A DNA stretch of 26,505 bases from an uncultured Sphingomonas sp. (GCA_946482655.1 CAMLSA010000041.1:1-26505), one strand, 5' to 3'. Numbered from the stretch's first letter, positions 1 through 8,495 are shown. The notes: generated by a model from the sequence alone, not told the origin. Made by a program: numbers and translations.

Positions 1-483
1 CCAGCATAGAGGCTAGAGGGAGAAGCGATCTGCGCTTGACCCATAGCGGGCGATGCGGATTGATCGGCGCCGAAACCCGCACCTGGGGCACCCTCTCTCT
101 TGCATCAGGCTTTCAGCCGGTCAGTATGTGGAGGGGAATGCATAGGCTTAAAGGTGAAGTCCATTGCGTTTTCGCGAAACGTTCGTTGCTCGGTGAGCCA
201 AGCCAAGGGTGGGGCTGAGTGGACCTGTCGGAGCTCGAGCCCCAGATGTACCCGCTTCCGATCCGTGAGCACCGATCGTCGGTAAAACGCTGGCCTTGAT
301 GCTTCCATGACCGCAGAAACACCCGCATCCGTGCGGGTCGGGGCTAAGCGCATGCAGGCGCCCGCGTTATAAAGATGCACGGGAGCACTGGAAGTTTCTG
401 AGTTGAGTTCGCTGCAGATCCAGGGTGTGCTCCTCCCGGTCAACAGCAGATGAGACCGGAGTAGCTGAAGGCATTTCACATTC

Positions 484-514
484 TTGAAAACACCCTAATC
501 GAAGGATCTATAGT
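484..514 (+). promoter_or_regulatory. Possible sigma-70-like promoter for the CoA-transferase gene
   Basis: TTGAAA at 484-489 and TATAGT at 509-514 are separated by 19 bases, a little longer than the usual 16-18. Transcription would start near 521, just ahead of the palindrome at 534-552. This would leave a leader of about 140 bases before the GTG at 661. It rests on consensus matching by eye only. Confidence 0.3.
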
Positions 515-533
515 CGATTGTTGCTAGGGTTTG

Positions 534-552
534 AACGGACAATATGTCCGTT
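534..552. promoter_or_regulatory. Perfect 19-bp palindrome, candidate operator
   Basis: AACGGACA-ATA-TGTCCGTT has two perfect 8-base arms around a 3-base centre. The size and spacing are like the sites bound by dimeric TetR, GntR or IclR-type repressors. It lies just downstream of the possible -10 box, where a bound protein would block transcription of the gene at 661. No such regulator is encoded next to it in this window, so the cognate protein is unknown. Confidence 0.4.
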
Positions 553-660
553 GCCCAGCAATGGAATGTTCGCCAAAGCGCAATAGACGGCGCACCGGAG
601 TAGGTTGAGAAGCCTGGGAAACTTCGGGATCGTGGCTCCCGCGCAGCATCAGGGTGACTT

Positions 661-1857
661 GTGGGAATTTTGAGTGGACTTCGCGTACTTGAGCTCGGGC
701 ATTACGTCGCAGCGCCCTTTTGCACCCGAATCCTGGGCGACCTTGGCGCAGACATCATCAAAATAGAGCCTATTGGCGGTGATCCGGTCCGGAAATGGGG
801 AGAGCAGGTCGACGGAAAGTCCCTATGGTGGTCGGTCCACGGGCGGAACAAGCGCAGCTTCGCTCTTGATCTGAAAAAGCCAGATGCCCGCTCGATAGTT
901 CTGGATCTTGTACAGCATTGCGATGCTGTTGTCGAAAATTTCCGTCCCGGTCAGCTGGATCGCCTTGGTCTCGCCGACGAAGTGCTCTTCGACAGCAATC
1001 CTAATCTCGTTGTCGCTCATATATCCGGATATGGCCAGACAGGACCCCATCGAGATCGCCCCGCTTTTGGCGTGATAGCAGAGGCAATTGCCGGATTACG
1101 CTATTTGACGAACGAGGCACCAGGTGCTTGCTACAAGCCCCCTGTGCGGGTGGGGGTGAGTATAGGCGATTCGATCGCGGGCCTATACGCTGCCTTTGGA
1201 ATCATGGCCGCTCTTTGGAAGCGCGACAAGGGGGGCGCTCAGTCCATTGACATTGCTTTGACGGAAAGTGTCTTCAGCATGATGGAGGGGATGCTTCCCG
1301 AATACGGAAGACTTGGAAAGATAAAGCAGCCCGCGGGCGCGCGCATCGCGACCGCCGCCCCGTCAAATGCCTATCCCACGCGCGATGGAACGTGGGTCCT
1401 GATCGCGGCAAACTCGGACCCCCTGTTTGCGGCGCTCTGCAGGCTGATTGGCTCTGATCATCTTCAGGCCGATAGTCGATTTTGCGATAACCCTTCGCGC
1501 GTGGCGAATGTGGAAGAGCTTGATCGTATCATCAGCGAGTGGACCAGCGGGTACAATGCGGCAGAGTTGACCGCCATCTTGGCAGAGGCCGAGATCCCAG
1601 TAACAAAAGTGTATACTGTCGAGGACATCGCCGAGGATCCTCAGTTCCGCGCAAGAGGAATGGTTGTTGAGGCACATGACCCACTTCTGGGTCAGATTTT
1701 GCATAGCGGGGTAGTTCCACATTTCCCCGATTGTCCTGGCGAGATACGTTGGACCGGTCCGAGCATAGGCCAACATACCGACGAGATACTCAAGGACCTG
1801 TTGGGGTTGGCTGATGGAGAGATCACCGGACTTCGGAGCTCTGGCGTCGTGGCCTGA
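661..1857 (+). CDS. CaiB/BaiF-type CoA transferase (family III)
   Basis: The product (398 residues) matches class III CoA transferases, which move CoA from one acyl-CoA to a free carboxylic acid through enzyme-bound anhydrides. The N-terminus has the family pattern LSGLRVLELGHYVAAPF, then LGDLGADIIKIEP (27-37) and GRNKRSFALDLK (61-71). The expected catalytic aspartate is Asp170 in VGVSIGD, followed by a small-residue helix. The length is typical and complete. The start is GTG at 661; no strong ribosome site precedes it. It stands alone, some 1.5 kb from the aromatic operon and pointing the same way, with a possible promoter and palindrome of its own. Activation of an aromatic or aliphatic acid is plausible, but the substrate cannot be read from the sequence. 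Confidence 0.88.
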   Translation: MGILSGLRVLELGHYVAAPFCTRILGDLGADIIKIEPIGGDPVRKWGEQVDGKSLWWSVHGRNKRSFALDLKKPDARSIVLDLVQHCDAVVENFRPGQLDRLGLADEVLFDSNPNLVVAHISGYGQTGPHRDRPAFGVIAEAIAGLRYLTNEAPGACYKPPVRVGVSIGDSIAGLYAAFGIMAALWKRDKGGAQSIDIALTESVFSMMEGMLPEYGRLGKIKQPAGARIATAAPSNAYPTRDGTWVLIAANSDPLFAALCRLIGSDHLQADSRFCDNPSRVANVEELDRIISEWTSGYNAAELTAILAEAEIPVTKVYTVEDIAEDPQFRARGMVVEAHDPLLGQILHSGVVPHFPDCPGEIRWTGPSIGQHTDEILKDLLGLADGEITGLRSSGVVA

Positions 1858-2041
1858 ACTATGTACGACAGCCGGTAACCTGGACGCCAGCAGCGTTATT
1901 TCGCGCGGCCATGGGCAGCAGGCGTGCGGCGATTGCTCTTGGCCGTGATTACCGCTTCGCCGTCATCTTCGGCGAGCGCTTCTTGGCCTGATGTTCACAA
2001 CCCGCCTCGCGCACAGAAATTCCGACAGTCGCCCAACTCCG

Positions 2042-2345
2042 CATCAGACCCTGAAAAACCGCATCCTGCTCGAAAACTATTTCCTGCCCGATGACCTCGA
2101 GGCCCAGATCGGCGCCTTCATCGAGCACTGCAACCACCGCCGCTACCACGGGAGCCTCGGCAACGTGACACCGGCCGATGCCTGCTGCGGCAGGGCTCCG
2201 GCCATCATCCAACAACGCGAAAGGATCAAACGAAGACCATCGAGCGTCGGCGCTCGCAGCACCGCAGGCTCGCCGCCTCACATCCACCTCCAGACGAGCC
2301 CCGCACTCCCCTAATTTACGCTGCGATCTCCACCACATGTCCTGA
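2042..2345 (+). pseudogene. IS3-family transposase remnant (C-terminal end, frameshifted)
   Basis: The stretch encodes HQTLKNRILLENYF, then IEHCNHRRYHGSLGNVTPAD and ERIKR, the familiar end of IS3-family (OrfB, rve-type) transposases. The part before HQTLKNR, which should hold the third DDE catalytic residue and the rest of the integrase core, is absent. At about 2232 the frame breaks: the family ending KTIERRRSQHRRLAA continues one frame over, consistent with a lost base. A third frame gives [10 protein letters not shown] and stops at 2345. The element's right end could be near 2354 (GACGGACA), but I did not find a matching left end. It is dead and unable to transpose. Confidence 0.8.
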
Positions 2346-3264
2346 CGACGGACACGCTATTTAGAAGGTGTTCGATAACTTTCTCCACCAAAGGTGTTAT
2401 TTTATTCGACCCTCCTACGCACATCATTAGCGGCCGAAGTGCCCATTCTTCTCCAAGAGGACGGCTGTCGTATCCCGGTTTCACGCCCTCTTGATTAGCT
2501 GCTGCCTTTGGTAGAATGGAAACTCCGATCCCAGCTGACACTGCCCGCCTCACGCTGTCGAAGCTGGCGAGATGCGTCCGCTCGTAAAGGAATTTCCCCT
2601 GTGCGGTAGCGTGCGATCGGAACAGCGAAAGTAGCGCGCTGTCCTGTTGCATACATACGAACGGTTCAGCGATAAGATCGGCAAAGGAAATCTTTTCAGA
2701 ACGTAAAAGGGGGTGTCCGAGTGGCACGATAGCTACGAGTTCGTCATGCTTCCAGGGGATGAGTTGAATGTCTCGAGCTTCGAGAGTGCCTGAGAAAATA
2801 CCGATATCCGCAGTTCCGGCACGCACCGCAGCGATCACCTCCCGACTGGTCATTTCATTGAACTCGATATCGACATGATCATTGAGGGACATGAACGAAG
2901 CCAGCCGTCCAGCCAGATCATCAGCAATGGCCGTCATGTGAGACGCTATTTTGACGAATCCCCTCTCACCTTTTCGTGTACTCTCCAGATCCTGGATCAT
3001 CTCCTCGATATAGGACACGACATTGCGGACATGGTTGGCCAGAAGTCTCCCTGCCGACGTCGGGGTGACGCCGCGGCTGTGGCGGTCCAAAAGCTGAACG
3101 CCGCAGCGCACCTCAAGATCGGCAATTCTTCGACTTACGGCGGAGATCGCAATGCTTTCGCGTCGTGCAGCCCGATGGATGTTCCCGTCGTCAACGACCG
3201 CCAGGAAGAGACGAAGGGTGACAAGGTCAATTGTGTTCAACGACCAGGGCCAGAATTTCGGCAT
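2311..3264 (-). CDS. LysR-type transcriptional regulator, probable activator of the ring-cleavage operon
   Basis: The N-terminal winged helix-turn-helix ([20 protein letters not shown], then [13 protein letters not shown]) and a periplasmic-binding-like effector domain define a LysR regulator of about 317 residues. I prefer ATG at 3264, which has CTGGAG nine bases upstream; a longer TTG start at 3297 is open in the same frame. It faces away from the operon starting at 3485, the classic LysR layout for control of a catabolic operon by its pathway intermediate. The last 14 or so codons ([12 protein letters not shown] and neighbours) run through the IS3 remnant, so the natural C-terminus has probably been replaced. 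The effector domain otherwise looks complete. Confidence 0.88.
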   Translation of the reverse strand: MPKFWPWSLNTIDLVTLRLFLAVVDDGNIHRAARRESIAISAVSRRIADLEVRCGVQLLDRHSRGVTPTSAGRLLANHVRNVVSYIEEMIQDLESTRKGERGFVKIASHMTAIADDLAGRLASFMSLNDHVDIEFNEMTSREVIAAVRAGTADIGIFSGTLEARDIQLIPWKHDELVAIVPLGHPLLRSEKISFADLIAEPFVCMQQDSALLSLFRSHATAQGKFLYERTHLASFDSVRRAVSAGIGVSILPKAAANQEGVKPGYDSRPLGEEWALRPLMMCVGGSNKITPLVEKVIEHLLNSVSVVRTCGGDRSVN

Positions 3265-3299
3265 TTCGCTATGCTCCAGGGGCGGCACACTATTCAAAT

Positions 3300-3336
3300 T
3301 TGCATATGCTAAGCGGGGTATCTGGCCTTATGCAAG
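3300..3336. promoter_or_regulatory. Candidate LysR binding region in the divergent promoter
   Basis: TTGCATATGCTAA (3300-3312) fits the LysR T-N11-A rule and contains the palindrome GCATATGC. A related inverted word, CTTATGCAAG, follows at 3327-3336. Both lie between the regulator start at 3264 and the operon start at 3485, where a LysR recognition and activation site is expected. No clear -35/-10 pair for the operon was found. Confidence 0.4.
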
Positions 3337-3484
3337 CCGCTTTCTCCCTAGGCAAAGCTATGTTGCCGGATGCCGAATGGACAGTTATTTTGCGCCTTGT
3401 AAGGTGCCATCGCCAAAGTGGCGAGTGGTTCTGGTGAGGCGCGCGGCCACTGAAGGTGTGAACACCCAGCAAAGAGAGATTGGG

Positions 3485-4489
3485 ATGGCTGCTGTACCGG
3501 ACATTTCGGCTGAAGATATCCACGGGGCATGGGTGATCATGCCGACGCCGGCGACTCCGGATGCGTCAGATTGGCGTACTTTGCAGTCGGTTGATCTGGA
3601 CGAGGCGGCGCGGATCGCAGAGGCCCTGATCGCGAGCGGCGTGAACGGCATTCTTAGCCTCGGGACCTTCGGTGAATGTGGGGCGCTCACATGGCAGGAG
3701 AAGCGCGCCTTCATATCGACGGTCGTCGAAACCGTGGCCGGGCGTGTGCCCTTCTTTTGCGGGACGACCGCCTTGCATACACGTGAAGTCGTTTCCCAGA
3801 CGAGGGAGGCACGCGACATCGGCGTGACGGGGACCATGCTTGGTGTGCCGATGTGGTGTCGCCTGGAAACGGCCGGCGCGGTCAAATTCTATCAGGATGT
3901 GGCCGAAGCTTGCCCGGACACGGCAATTGCCGTCTATGCCAATCCCGAAGCGTTTAAATTCGAGTTCCCCAGGCCTTTCTGGGTCGAAGTCGCCAAGCTT
4001 CCGCAGGTGGTGACGTGCAAATATCTGAACATCGCGATGCTGGATCTCGATCTGCGGCTTGCCCCCTCGATTAGGTTCCTGCCGCATGAAGCCGACTACT
4101 ATGCGGCCGCTCGCATGGCGCCCGATCGTGTAACCGCCTTCTGGTCGAGCGGAGCGCTGTGTGGTCCGGCCGCGCCCTTGGCCTTGCGCGATCTGGTGGT
4201 GGAAGCAAAGGTGAACGGCGACTGGTCGAAAGCCTGGCGGCTGGCGGGTGAAATGAGGAGAGCGGATTCCACGCTGTTTCCCAAGGGCGAGTTCGCCGAG
4301 TTTTCGAAATATAATATTGCTCTTGAGAAGGCGCGCCAGAACGAGGCCGGCTGGGTCCGGTCCGGTCCGGTCCGTCCGCCTTATGATGTTGTCCCAGAAG
4401 CCTATCTGGAAGGCGCTCGCCAATCAGGTCGCGCCTGGGCGGAACTCCATCGGCAGTATGCCGATGTTTCCCGGGAGGTGGTTGCGTGA
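3485..4489 (+). CDS. nahE: trans-o-hydroxybenzylidenepyruvate hydratase-aldolase (NahE/PhdJ-like)
   Basis: This class I aldolase of the DapA/NAL fold (334 residues) adds water to an aryl-CH=CH-pyruvate side chain and splits off pyruvate, leaving an aromatic aldehyde. It follows NahE closely: [18 protein letters not shown] (13-30), [19 protein letters not shown] (52-70), [24 protein letters not shown], and [13 protein letters not shown]. The Schiff-base lysine is Lys179 in VVTCKYL, with Tyr151 in VYANPE. The frame is open upstream to 3152, but that would overlap the regulator; ATG 3485 has a purine-rich AAAGAGAGA ahead and matches the family start. It is first in the operon. Close relatives act on naphthalene, phenanthrene or carboxybenzalpyruvate intermediates; which ring system is used here is open. 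Confidence 0.9.
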   Translation: MAAVPDISAEDIHGAWVIMPTPATPDASDWRTLQSVDLDEAARIAEALIASGVNGILSLGTFGECGALTWQEKRAFISTVVETVAGRVPFFCGTTALHTREVVSQTREARDIGVTGTMLGVPMWCRLETAGAVKFYQDVAEACPDTAIAVYANPEAFKFEFPRPFWVEVAKLPQVVTCKYLNIAMLDLDLRLAPSIRFLPHEADYYAAARMAPDRVTAFWSSGALCGPAAPLALRDLVVEAKVNGDWSKAWRLAGEMRRADSTLFPKGEFAEFSKYNIALEKARQNEAGWVRSGPVRPPYDVVPEAYLEGARQSGRAWAELHRQYADVSREVVA

Positions 4490-4794
4490 GCAAGCATGGC
4501 ATAGAACTGGCCCTTTGGGAGGCGGCTTTCATTCCCGGAAAAGCGGATCAGCTGCGCGAACAGGCCGACAGCTATCTTGCCGCCTATAATGTGACCGAGG
4601 AGGAAAAGGGCCTCATCAAAGCGTGGAATCTTGAAGTCCTCGCCGAGCGCGGCGTGGATGGGCTGATCTTGTTGAATTCTTGGAACGCCGTGCGCGGACC
4701 CACAGGCAATGTCGAGTTCATGCAGAGAATGAACCCGCCACTCGGGGGCATCGAGCAACAAGGCTTGTCCGATAGGAGTAACCAAAATGGCTGA
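4486..4794 (+). CDS. LigA-like small subunit of a class III extradiol dioxygenase
   Basis: The 102-residue product carries the LigA-type helical domain: [19 protein letters not shown] followed by [19 protein letters not shown] and [10 protein letters not shown]. In protocatechuate 4,5-dioxygenase this subunit closes over the active site of the catalytic beta subunit. It is shorter than LigA itself (about 139 residues) but contains the core. GTG at 4486 overlaps the stop of the upstream gene in a GTGA, so translation is likely coupled. The catalytic partner starts within its last codons, which fixes the pairing. The C-terminal tail ([13 protein letters not shown]) is polar and probably disordered. 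Confidence 0.85.
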   Translation: MSKHGIELALWEAAFIPGKADQLREQADSYLAAYNVTEEEKGLIKAWNLEVLAERGVDGLILLNSWNAVRGPTGNVEFMQRMNPPLGGIEQQGLSDRSNQNG

Positions 4795-5611
4795 GATTGC
4801 CGCAGGCTTCATGATGCCGCACGATCCGTTGATGACGGCGATCCCTGAAGCGCCGTCGGTAGACCAGCGGGAAGACTGCATGGGAGCCTACAGCCGCATT
4901 ACGGAGACGCTGCGCTCCTACGAAGTGGATACGGCGGTCGTCATCGGGTCCGACCATTACTCGCTCAACGGTCCCAAATGCGTTCCGCGTGCCATGATTG
5001 GCATCGGCGATGTGGAAGGGCCCATCGAGGCGTGGCTCGGCCTACAGCGCAAACAGATTGCAACCAACCAGCCGTTGGCCAGCCATATAGCCGCCTATGG
5101 CTTTGAGAATGGTGTCGACTGGGCGGTATCGAAGAGCCTGACTTTCGATCACGCGATCGCGATACCGCATCATTTCGTATGTGAGCCAGCCGGTCTCAAG
5201 ACGATCCCGGTTTACATCAACGCTGGCTTCGACCCGGTCATATCCAGTAGGCGCGCGTACGAGATCGGTCAGAGCATCGGGGCCGCTATCCGGGCCTATG
5301 TCGGCAGCGACAGGGTAGCCATCTTTGGTACCGGCGGCCTGAGCCATTGGCCGGGGACGGCTGGTATGGGCAATGTCAACGAGTCGTGGGATCGTCAGGT
5401 TCTTGAACACGTCGCCAACGGCGATGCCGAGGCGCTGATCGCCATGCGGGACGAGGATGTCTTGGCAGAAGCGGGGAACGGAGGCCTAGAAATCAAGAAC
5501 TGGATATGTGCATTGGGAGCTCTCGCCCCTTGCCGTGGTGAGATCCTGACCTATCAGCCCGTCCGGGAATGGATTGCCGGTTGCGGCTATGCGGAGCTGA
5601 AGGCAGCATGA
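4787..5611 (+). CDS. LigB-like catalytic subunit of a class III extradiol dioxygenase
   Basis: This 274-residue protein is the Fe(II)-dependent catalytic subunit that opens a catechol-type ring next to the hydroxyls. By comparison with LigB, the iron ligands are His12 (MMPHDPL), His57 (GSDHYSLN) and Glu235 (GNGGLEIKNW), and the probable active-site base is His187 (GTGGLSHWP). FDHAIAIPHHF (120-130) is also typical. The start is ATG 4787, with AGGAG at 4774-4778; it overlaps the small-subunit gene by eight bases. Its place between NahE-like and NahD-like genes implies a bicyclic or polycyclic ortho-diol substrate such as 1,2-dihydroxynaphthalene, not protocatechuate. Most Nah-type pathways use an unrelated class I enzyme here; class III PhnC-type exceptions are known. 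Confidence 0.9.
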   Translation: MAEIAAGFMMPHDPLMTAIPEAPSVDQREDCMGAYSRITETLRSYEVDTAVVIGSDHYSLNGPKCVPRAMIGIGDVEGPIEAWLGLQRKQIATNQPLASHIAAYGFENGVDWAVSKSLTFDHAIAIPHHFVCEPAGLKTIPVYINAGFDPVISSRRAYEIGQSIGAAIRAYVGSDRVAIFGTGGLSHWPGTAGMGNVNESWDRQVLEHVANGDAEALIAMRDEDVLAEAGNGGLEIKNWICALGALAPCRGEILTYQPVREWIAGCGYAELKAA

Positions 5612-6258
5612 CATCTGACCTGCGCCCAAAAATCGATTTCTACTTCGATTTCATGAGTCCTTACGCTTATTTGGCTCATCATCGTCTTCGAGATATTGTC
5701 GTGAAGCACGATATTGACATGGTGTACCATCCAGTAGACTTACAGAAGATCAAGCTCGCTGCGGGAAACAATGGTCCGTCCAACCGTTCTATCCCCCCGA
5801 AGATCAAGCATCTCACGGAGGATCTTCAGCGCTGGGCGCGGCTCTATGGCATTCCGTTGCGGACCGTGGCCAGCCACGCTTCAGAACGAATGGGCCGGGG
5901 CTATTTCATTGCGGCATCGCAAGGAACTGGTTCCGACTATGTGGCGGCAGCCTTTGCGATCGGGTGGGCGCGCGGCTCTGATCTCAATTCCGACCAAGTC
6001 TTGAGTGAACTCGGCGAGCAGATGGGTTGGGGCGGGACTTGGTTTCTCGAGCAATTGGAGTTGCCGCAGTTTCGGGAGTTGCAAGAGGCGGAGACGCAGG
6101 CGGCGATTGATCGCGGAGTTTTTGGCGTGCCGACGATGATTGCGGATGATGGCACCATGTGGTGGGGAAATGATCGGCTGAACTGGGTGGAGGCCTATGT
6201 GAGCGAGCGTTGCAACCGGGTTCCGGCTCACGTCAACATTGCAGAAGATGGTCTGTGA
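5608..6258 (+). CDS. nahD: 2-hydroxychromene-2-carboxylate isomerase (NahD-like, kappa-GST fold)
   Basis: The protein (216 residues) has the DsbA/kappa-class glutathione transferase fold. FYFDFMSPYAYLA at the start carries Ser17, the residue that activates glutathione in NahD. NRSIPPKIKHLTEDLQRW and the cis-proline loop GVFGVPTM follow. NahD interconverts the cyclic hemiketal left by ring cleavage and the open trans-o-hydroxybenzylidenepyruvate consumed by NahE. ATG 5608 overlaps the upstream stop in an ATGA, and the frame's earlier starts would lie inside the dioxygenase gene. With the dioxygenase and the aldolase it completes a three-step block. The actual ring system is inferred only from this neighbourhood. 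Confidence 0.9.
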   Translation: MTSDLRPKIDFYFDFMSPYAYLAHHRLRDIVVKHDIDMVYHPVDLQKIKLAAGNNGPSNRSIPPKIKHLTEDLQRWARLYGIPLRTVASHASERMGRGYFIAASQGTGSDYVAAAFAIGWARGSDLNSDQVLSELGEQMGWGGTWFLEQLELPQFRELQEAETQAAIDRGVFGVPTMIADDGTMWWGNDRLNWVEAYVSERCNRVPAHVNIAEDGL

Positions 6259-7463
6259 CTGCGGCTGTGCAGATGGCTCCGGCTTTGTCTGGTGAGGGCG
6301 TCTCGACGATGATCGAGCGTGCCCGCGCGATGCTACCGGCCCTGCGCGCGCGCGGCGAAGCAGCCGATGCGGCGCGTGACCTGCCGGAGGCGACGATCCG
6401 GGAATTCCAGGAGGCTGGCTTCTTTCGGATTGTGCAGCCCCGGATATGGGGCGGCTATGAGATGAACCCGGCCGTTCTCTACGATGTGCAGGCGGTACTC
6501 GGGGAGGCTTGTATGTCTTCTTCGTGGATCGCCGGCGTGGTGGGGGGGCATGCCTACCTGATGTCGCTCTTCGATGAGCGCGCACAAGAAGAGGTGTGGG
6601 GCCAGAATGACAGTACCCTCATCGCTTCCTCCTTCATGCCGGTCGGCAAGGTGGAGGCGGTTGCGGGCGGTTACCGGCTGTCGGGCCAATGGCAATTTTC
6701 AAGCGGGTCTCGTCATTGCCAATGGTTCTTCCTCGGCGGGTTCATCCCGCCTGAAGACGAAGGTGGGCGCCCCGACCTCGTCACGTTTCTGGTGCCGAGG
6801 GAAGATATCGAAATCCTCGATACCTGGCATGTGTTTGGCCTCAAGGCTACCGGCAGCCATGATGTTCGAGCCCAGGACGTGTTTGTACCGGATTATCGGA
6901 TCCACAGGGCGGCGGACGGATTCAACTGCACCAATCCCGGCCAGGCCTTGAACCGGGGGCCGCTTTATCGCCTGCCCTGGGCGCAGACATTCCGACGCCT
7001 GGTGTCCTCGCCCGCACTGGGAGCCGCACGCGGCGCCCTGCAGGCTTTCGTCGACATCGCGCAGACCCGCGTCTCCAAGATGACCGGCGGCAAGACCAAG
7101 GAAGACGTGTTGGCGCTCAACATAGCCGCCCGCCTCCATTCCGAGGTCGACGAGATGCAGGCCACGCTGCACCGCAACTTCGACCTGATGCTGGCCAAGG
7201 CAGACGCGCAGACGCCGCTCACACTTGAGGAACGGCTGCGTTACGCCTATCAATCCAGTTCGGTGGTGACACGCTGCGCGTCCCTGGTCGACGGATTATT
7301 GCCGCTCCTCGGCGGACGCGCGATATACACAGACAGTCCCATCCTGCGGTTCTGGATGGACCTCAACGCTGCTCGCGCTCACACCGGCAACAACCCCACT
7401 CTCGTCGGACCGGACCTGATGGGAAACCAACTCGGCCAGGAACCGGCGCCAGGATTCTATTAA
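6255..7463 (+). CDS. HsaA-like flavin-dependent aromatic monooxygenase (acyl-CoA dehydrogenase fold)
   Basis: The 402-residue product has the acyl-CoA dehydrogenase fold in the version used by two-component phenol hydroxylases (HsaA, HpaB-C2 type). Supporting stretches are LPEATIREFQEAGFFRIVQP and IWGGYE near the start, SSSWIAGVVGGHAYL, GYRLSGQWQFSSGSRHCQW, and LKATGSHDVRAQDVFVPDYR. The C-terminal GGRAIYTDSPILRFWMDLNAARAH also fits HsaA better than true dehydrogenases. These enzymes use reduced flavin from a separate reductase to place a hydroxyl ortho to a phenolic OH. That product is what the LigAB-type pair cleaves. GTG at 6255 overlaps the upstream stop (GTGA); ATG 6273 or 6309 are alternatives. 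No flavin reductase gene is visible, so the partner must be elsewhere. Confidence 0.85.
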   Translation: MTAAVQMAPALSGEGVSTMIERARAMLPALRARGEAADAARDLPEATIREFQEAGFFRIVQPRIWGGYEMNPAVLYDVQAVLGEACMSSSWIAGVVGGHAYLMSLFDERAQEEVWGQNDSTLIASSFMPVGKVEAVAGGYRLSGQWQFSSGSRHCQWFFLGGFIPPEDEGGRPDLVTFLVPREDIEILDTWHVFGLKATGSHDVRAQDVFVPDYRIHRAADGFNCTNPGQALNRGPLYRLPWAQTFRRLVSSPALGAARGALQAFVDIAQTRVSKMTGGKTKEDVLALNIAARLHSEVDEMQATLHRNFDLMLAKADAQTPLTLEERLRYAYQSSSVVTRCASLVDGLLPLLGGRAIYTDSPILRFWMDLNAARAHTGNNPTLVGPDLMGNQLGQEPAPGFY

Positions 7464-7650
7464 GCCGAAGACGCAAACAGGTCCCTCAAGCATTTTGTTC
7501 CATCGTCCGCACCAATGGCTGAGCCCTTTCCATCTTCCACCGCCTTTTGGTCATTGGAGCCGACGTTCCCGGTATACCGCCGCCAGGCAGCCTTTCCTAT
7601 CGACACAGAGCGTCACCAATGGCCGAAATCCCGCTAATTAGGATCGCCGC

Positions 7651-8445
7651 ATGATCAAGACCGACGCCTCCACGCGGATTGCTAAGTTGTTCGATCTGAA
7701 GGGAAGGACCGCAATCGTCACAGGAGCGGGGCAGGGGATGGGCCGCGGTATAGCGCTGCGTCTTGCCGATGCTGGCGCGCGTATCGTCGTGGCTGGACGC
7801 ACGGGTTCAAAATGCGAGAGGGTAGCCCAAGAAATCACAAGTGACGGAGGCGATGCGATCGGCGTAACCTGCGACGTCACGTCTCTCGATGCACTCGATG
7901 AAGTCGTTGCCCAGGCGAAAGATGCGTTTGGGACAATAGACATTCTCGTCAACAATGCAGGAGGCATGCACCCGTTCACGCCGTTCATGAAGGTTACCCC
8001 CGATACTTGGCAAGGCGTGATCGACCGCAACATGAAGGGCAGTTACTTCCTCACCCAGAAATGTGCTGAGGTAATGATCGCGCAGGGTTCCGGCGGACGT
8101 ATCGTCAATGTTGCCTCAACTGCTGCGTTCAAGCCAGATTTTCAACTCTCAGCTTACAATAGCGCCAAAGCGGGTATGGTCGTCATGACGCGCTCCTTGG
8201 CCATCGAGCTCGCTCCGTACGGCATACTTGTCAACACTGTTGCTCCGGGGCCGGTCGTTACGGATAATACAGCTGATGTCTTTGCTGATCCTGAAATTGC
8301 CAGAATGGTCAAGGCTCGGGTTGCGCTGGGTCACCCCGGTGAGCCCGAGGATGTCGCAAATGCTGTATTGTTCTGTGCGGGACCGGCGTCCAAGCACATG
8401 ACCGGCGGCTTAATCGTAATCGACGGCGGCTTCATGTGGACCTGA
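7651..8445 (+). CDS. SDR-family NAD(P)-dependent oxidoreductase
   Basis: This is a classical short-chain dehydrogenase (264 residues). The cofactor motif TGAGQGMG spans 24-31, NNAG is at 101-104, and the catalytic set is Ser156, Tyr169 and Lys173 (YNSAK). The C-terminal GGLIVIDGGFMWT is typical. ATG at 7651 has AGGAT about eight bases upstream. It lies 187 bases after the operon in the same direction, so it may be transcribed with it or separately. It could oxidise a dihydrodiol or an alcohol intermediate, but the substrate is not readable. A broken monooxygenase gene follows, implying the two were once a unit. Confidence 0.88.
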   Translation: MIKTDASTRIAKLFDLKGRTAIVTGAGQGMGRGIALRLADAGARIVVAGRTGSKCERVAQEITSDGGDAIGVTCDVTSLDALDEVVAQAKDAFGTIDILVNNAGGMHPFTPFMKVTPDTWQGVIDRNMKGSYFLTQKCAEVMIAQGSGGRIVNVASTAAFKPDFQLSAYNSAKAGMVVMTRSLAIELAPYGILVNTVAPGPVVTDNTADVFADPEIARMVKARVALGHPGEPEDVANAVLFCAGPASKHMTGGLIVIDGGFMWT

Positions 8446-8495
8446 GGAAAGCTTTTCCGACCCCCTCGGACACGGCCTGGCAAGGAGATGCGGGT

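Larger units (their letters stand above)
1..660. other. Leading region without a convincing gene
   Basis: No open frame here shows a recognisable domain, a good ribosome site and plausible codon use together. The longest frame (minus strand, 105-479) has no family motif I know. One perfect 7-bp hairpin occurs at 321-338 (ACCCGCA, loop TCCG, TGCGGGT), without a following T-run. The last 180 bases hold a possible promoter and a palindrome, listed separately. The stretch may be the decayed end of a gene lying further left. Confidence 0.5.

Noticed and set aside
105..479. 124-codon minus-strand frame
   Set aside because: No ribosome site, no motif and no recognisable family; overlapping frames of similar quality exist on both strands.
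3152..3484. Longer form of the NahE-like protein starting at 3152
   Set aside because: It would overlap the LysR gene and add 111 residues absent from the family; ATG 3485 matches NahE.
4350..4380. Tandem GGTCC pentamers
   Set aside because: The run encodes a normal part of the NahE-like protein (VRSGPVRPP), and the frame continues intact; no sign of phase variation.
7515..7637. 40-codon frame before the SDR gene
   Set aside because: No ribosome site and no recognisable similarity; most likely leader sequence.
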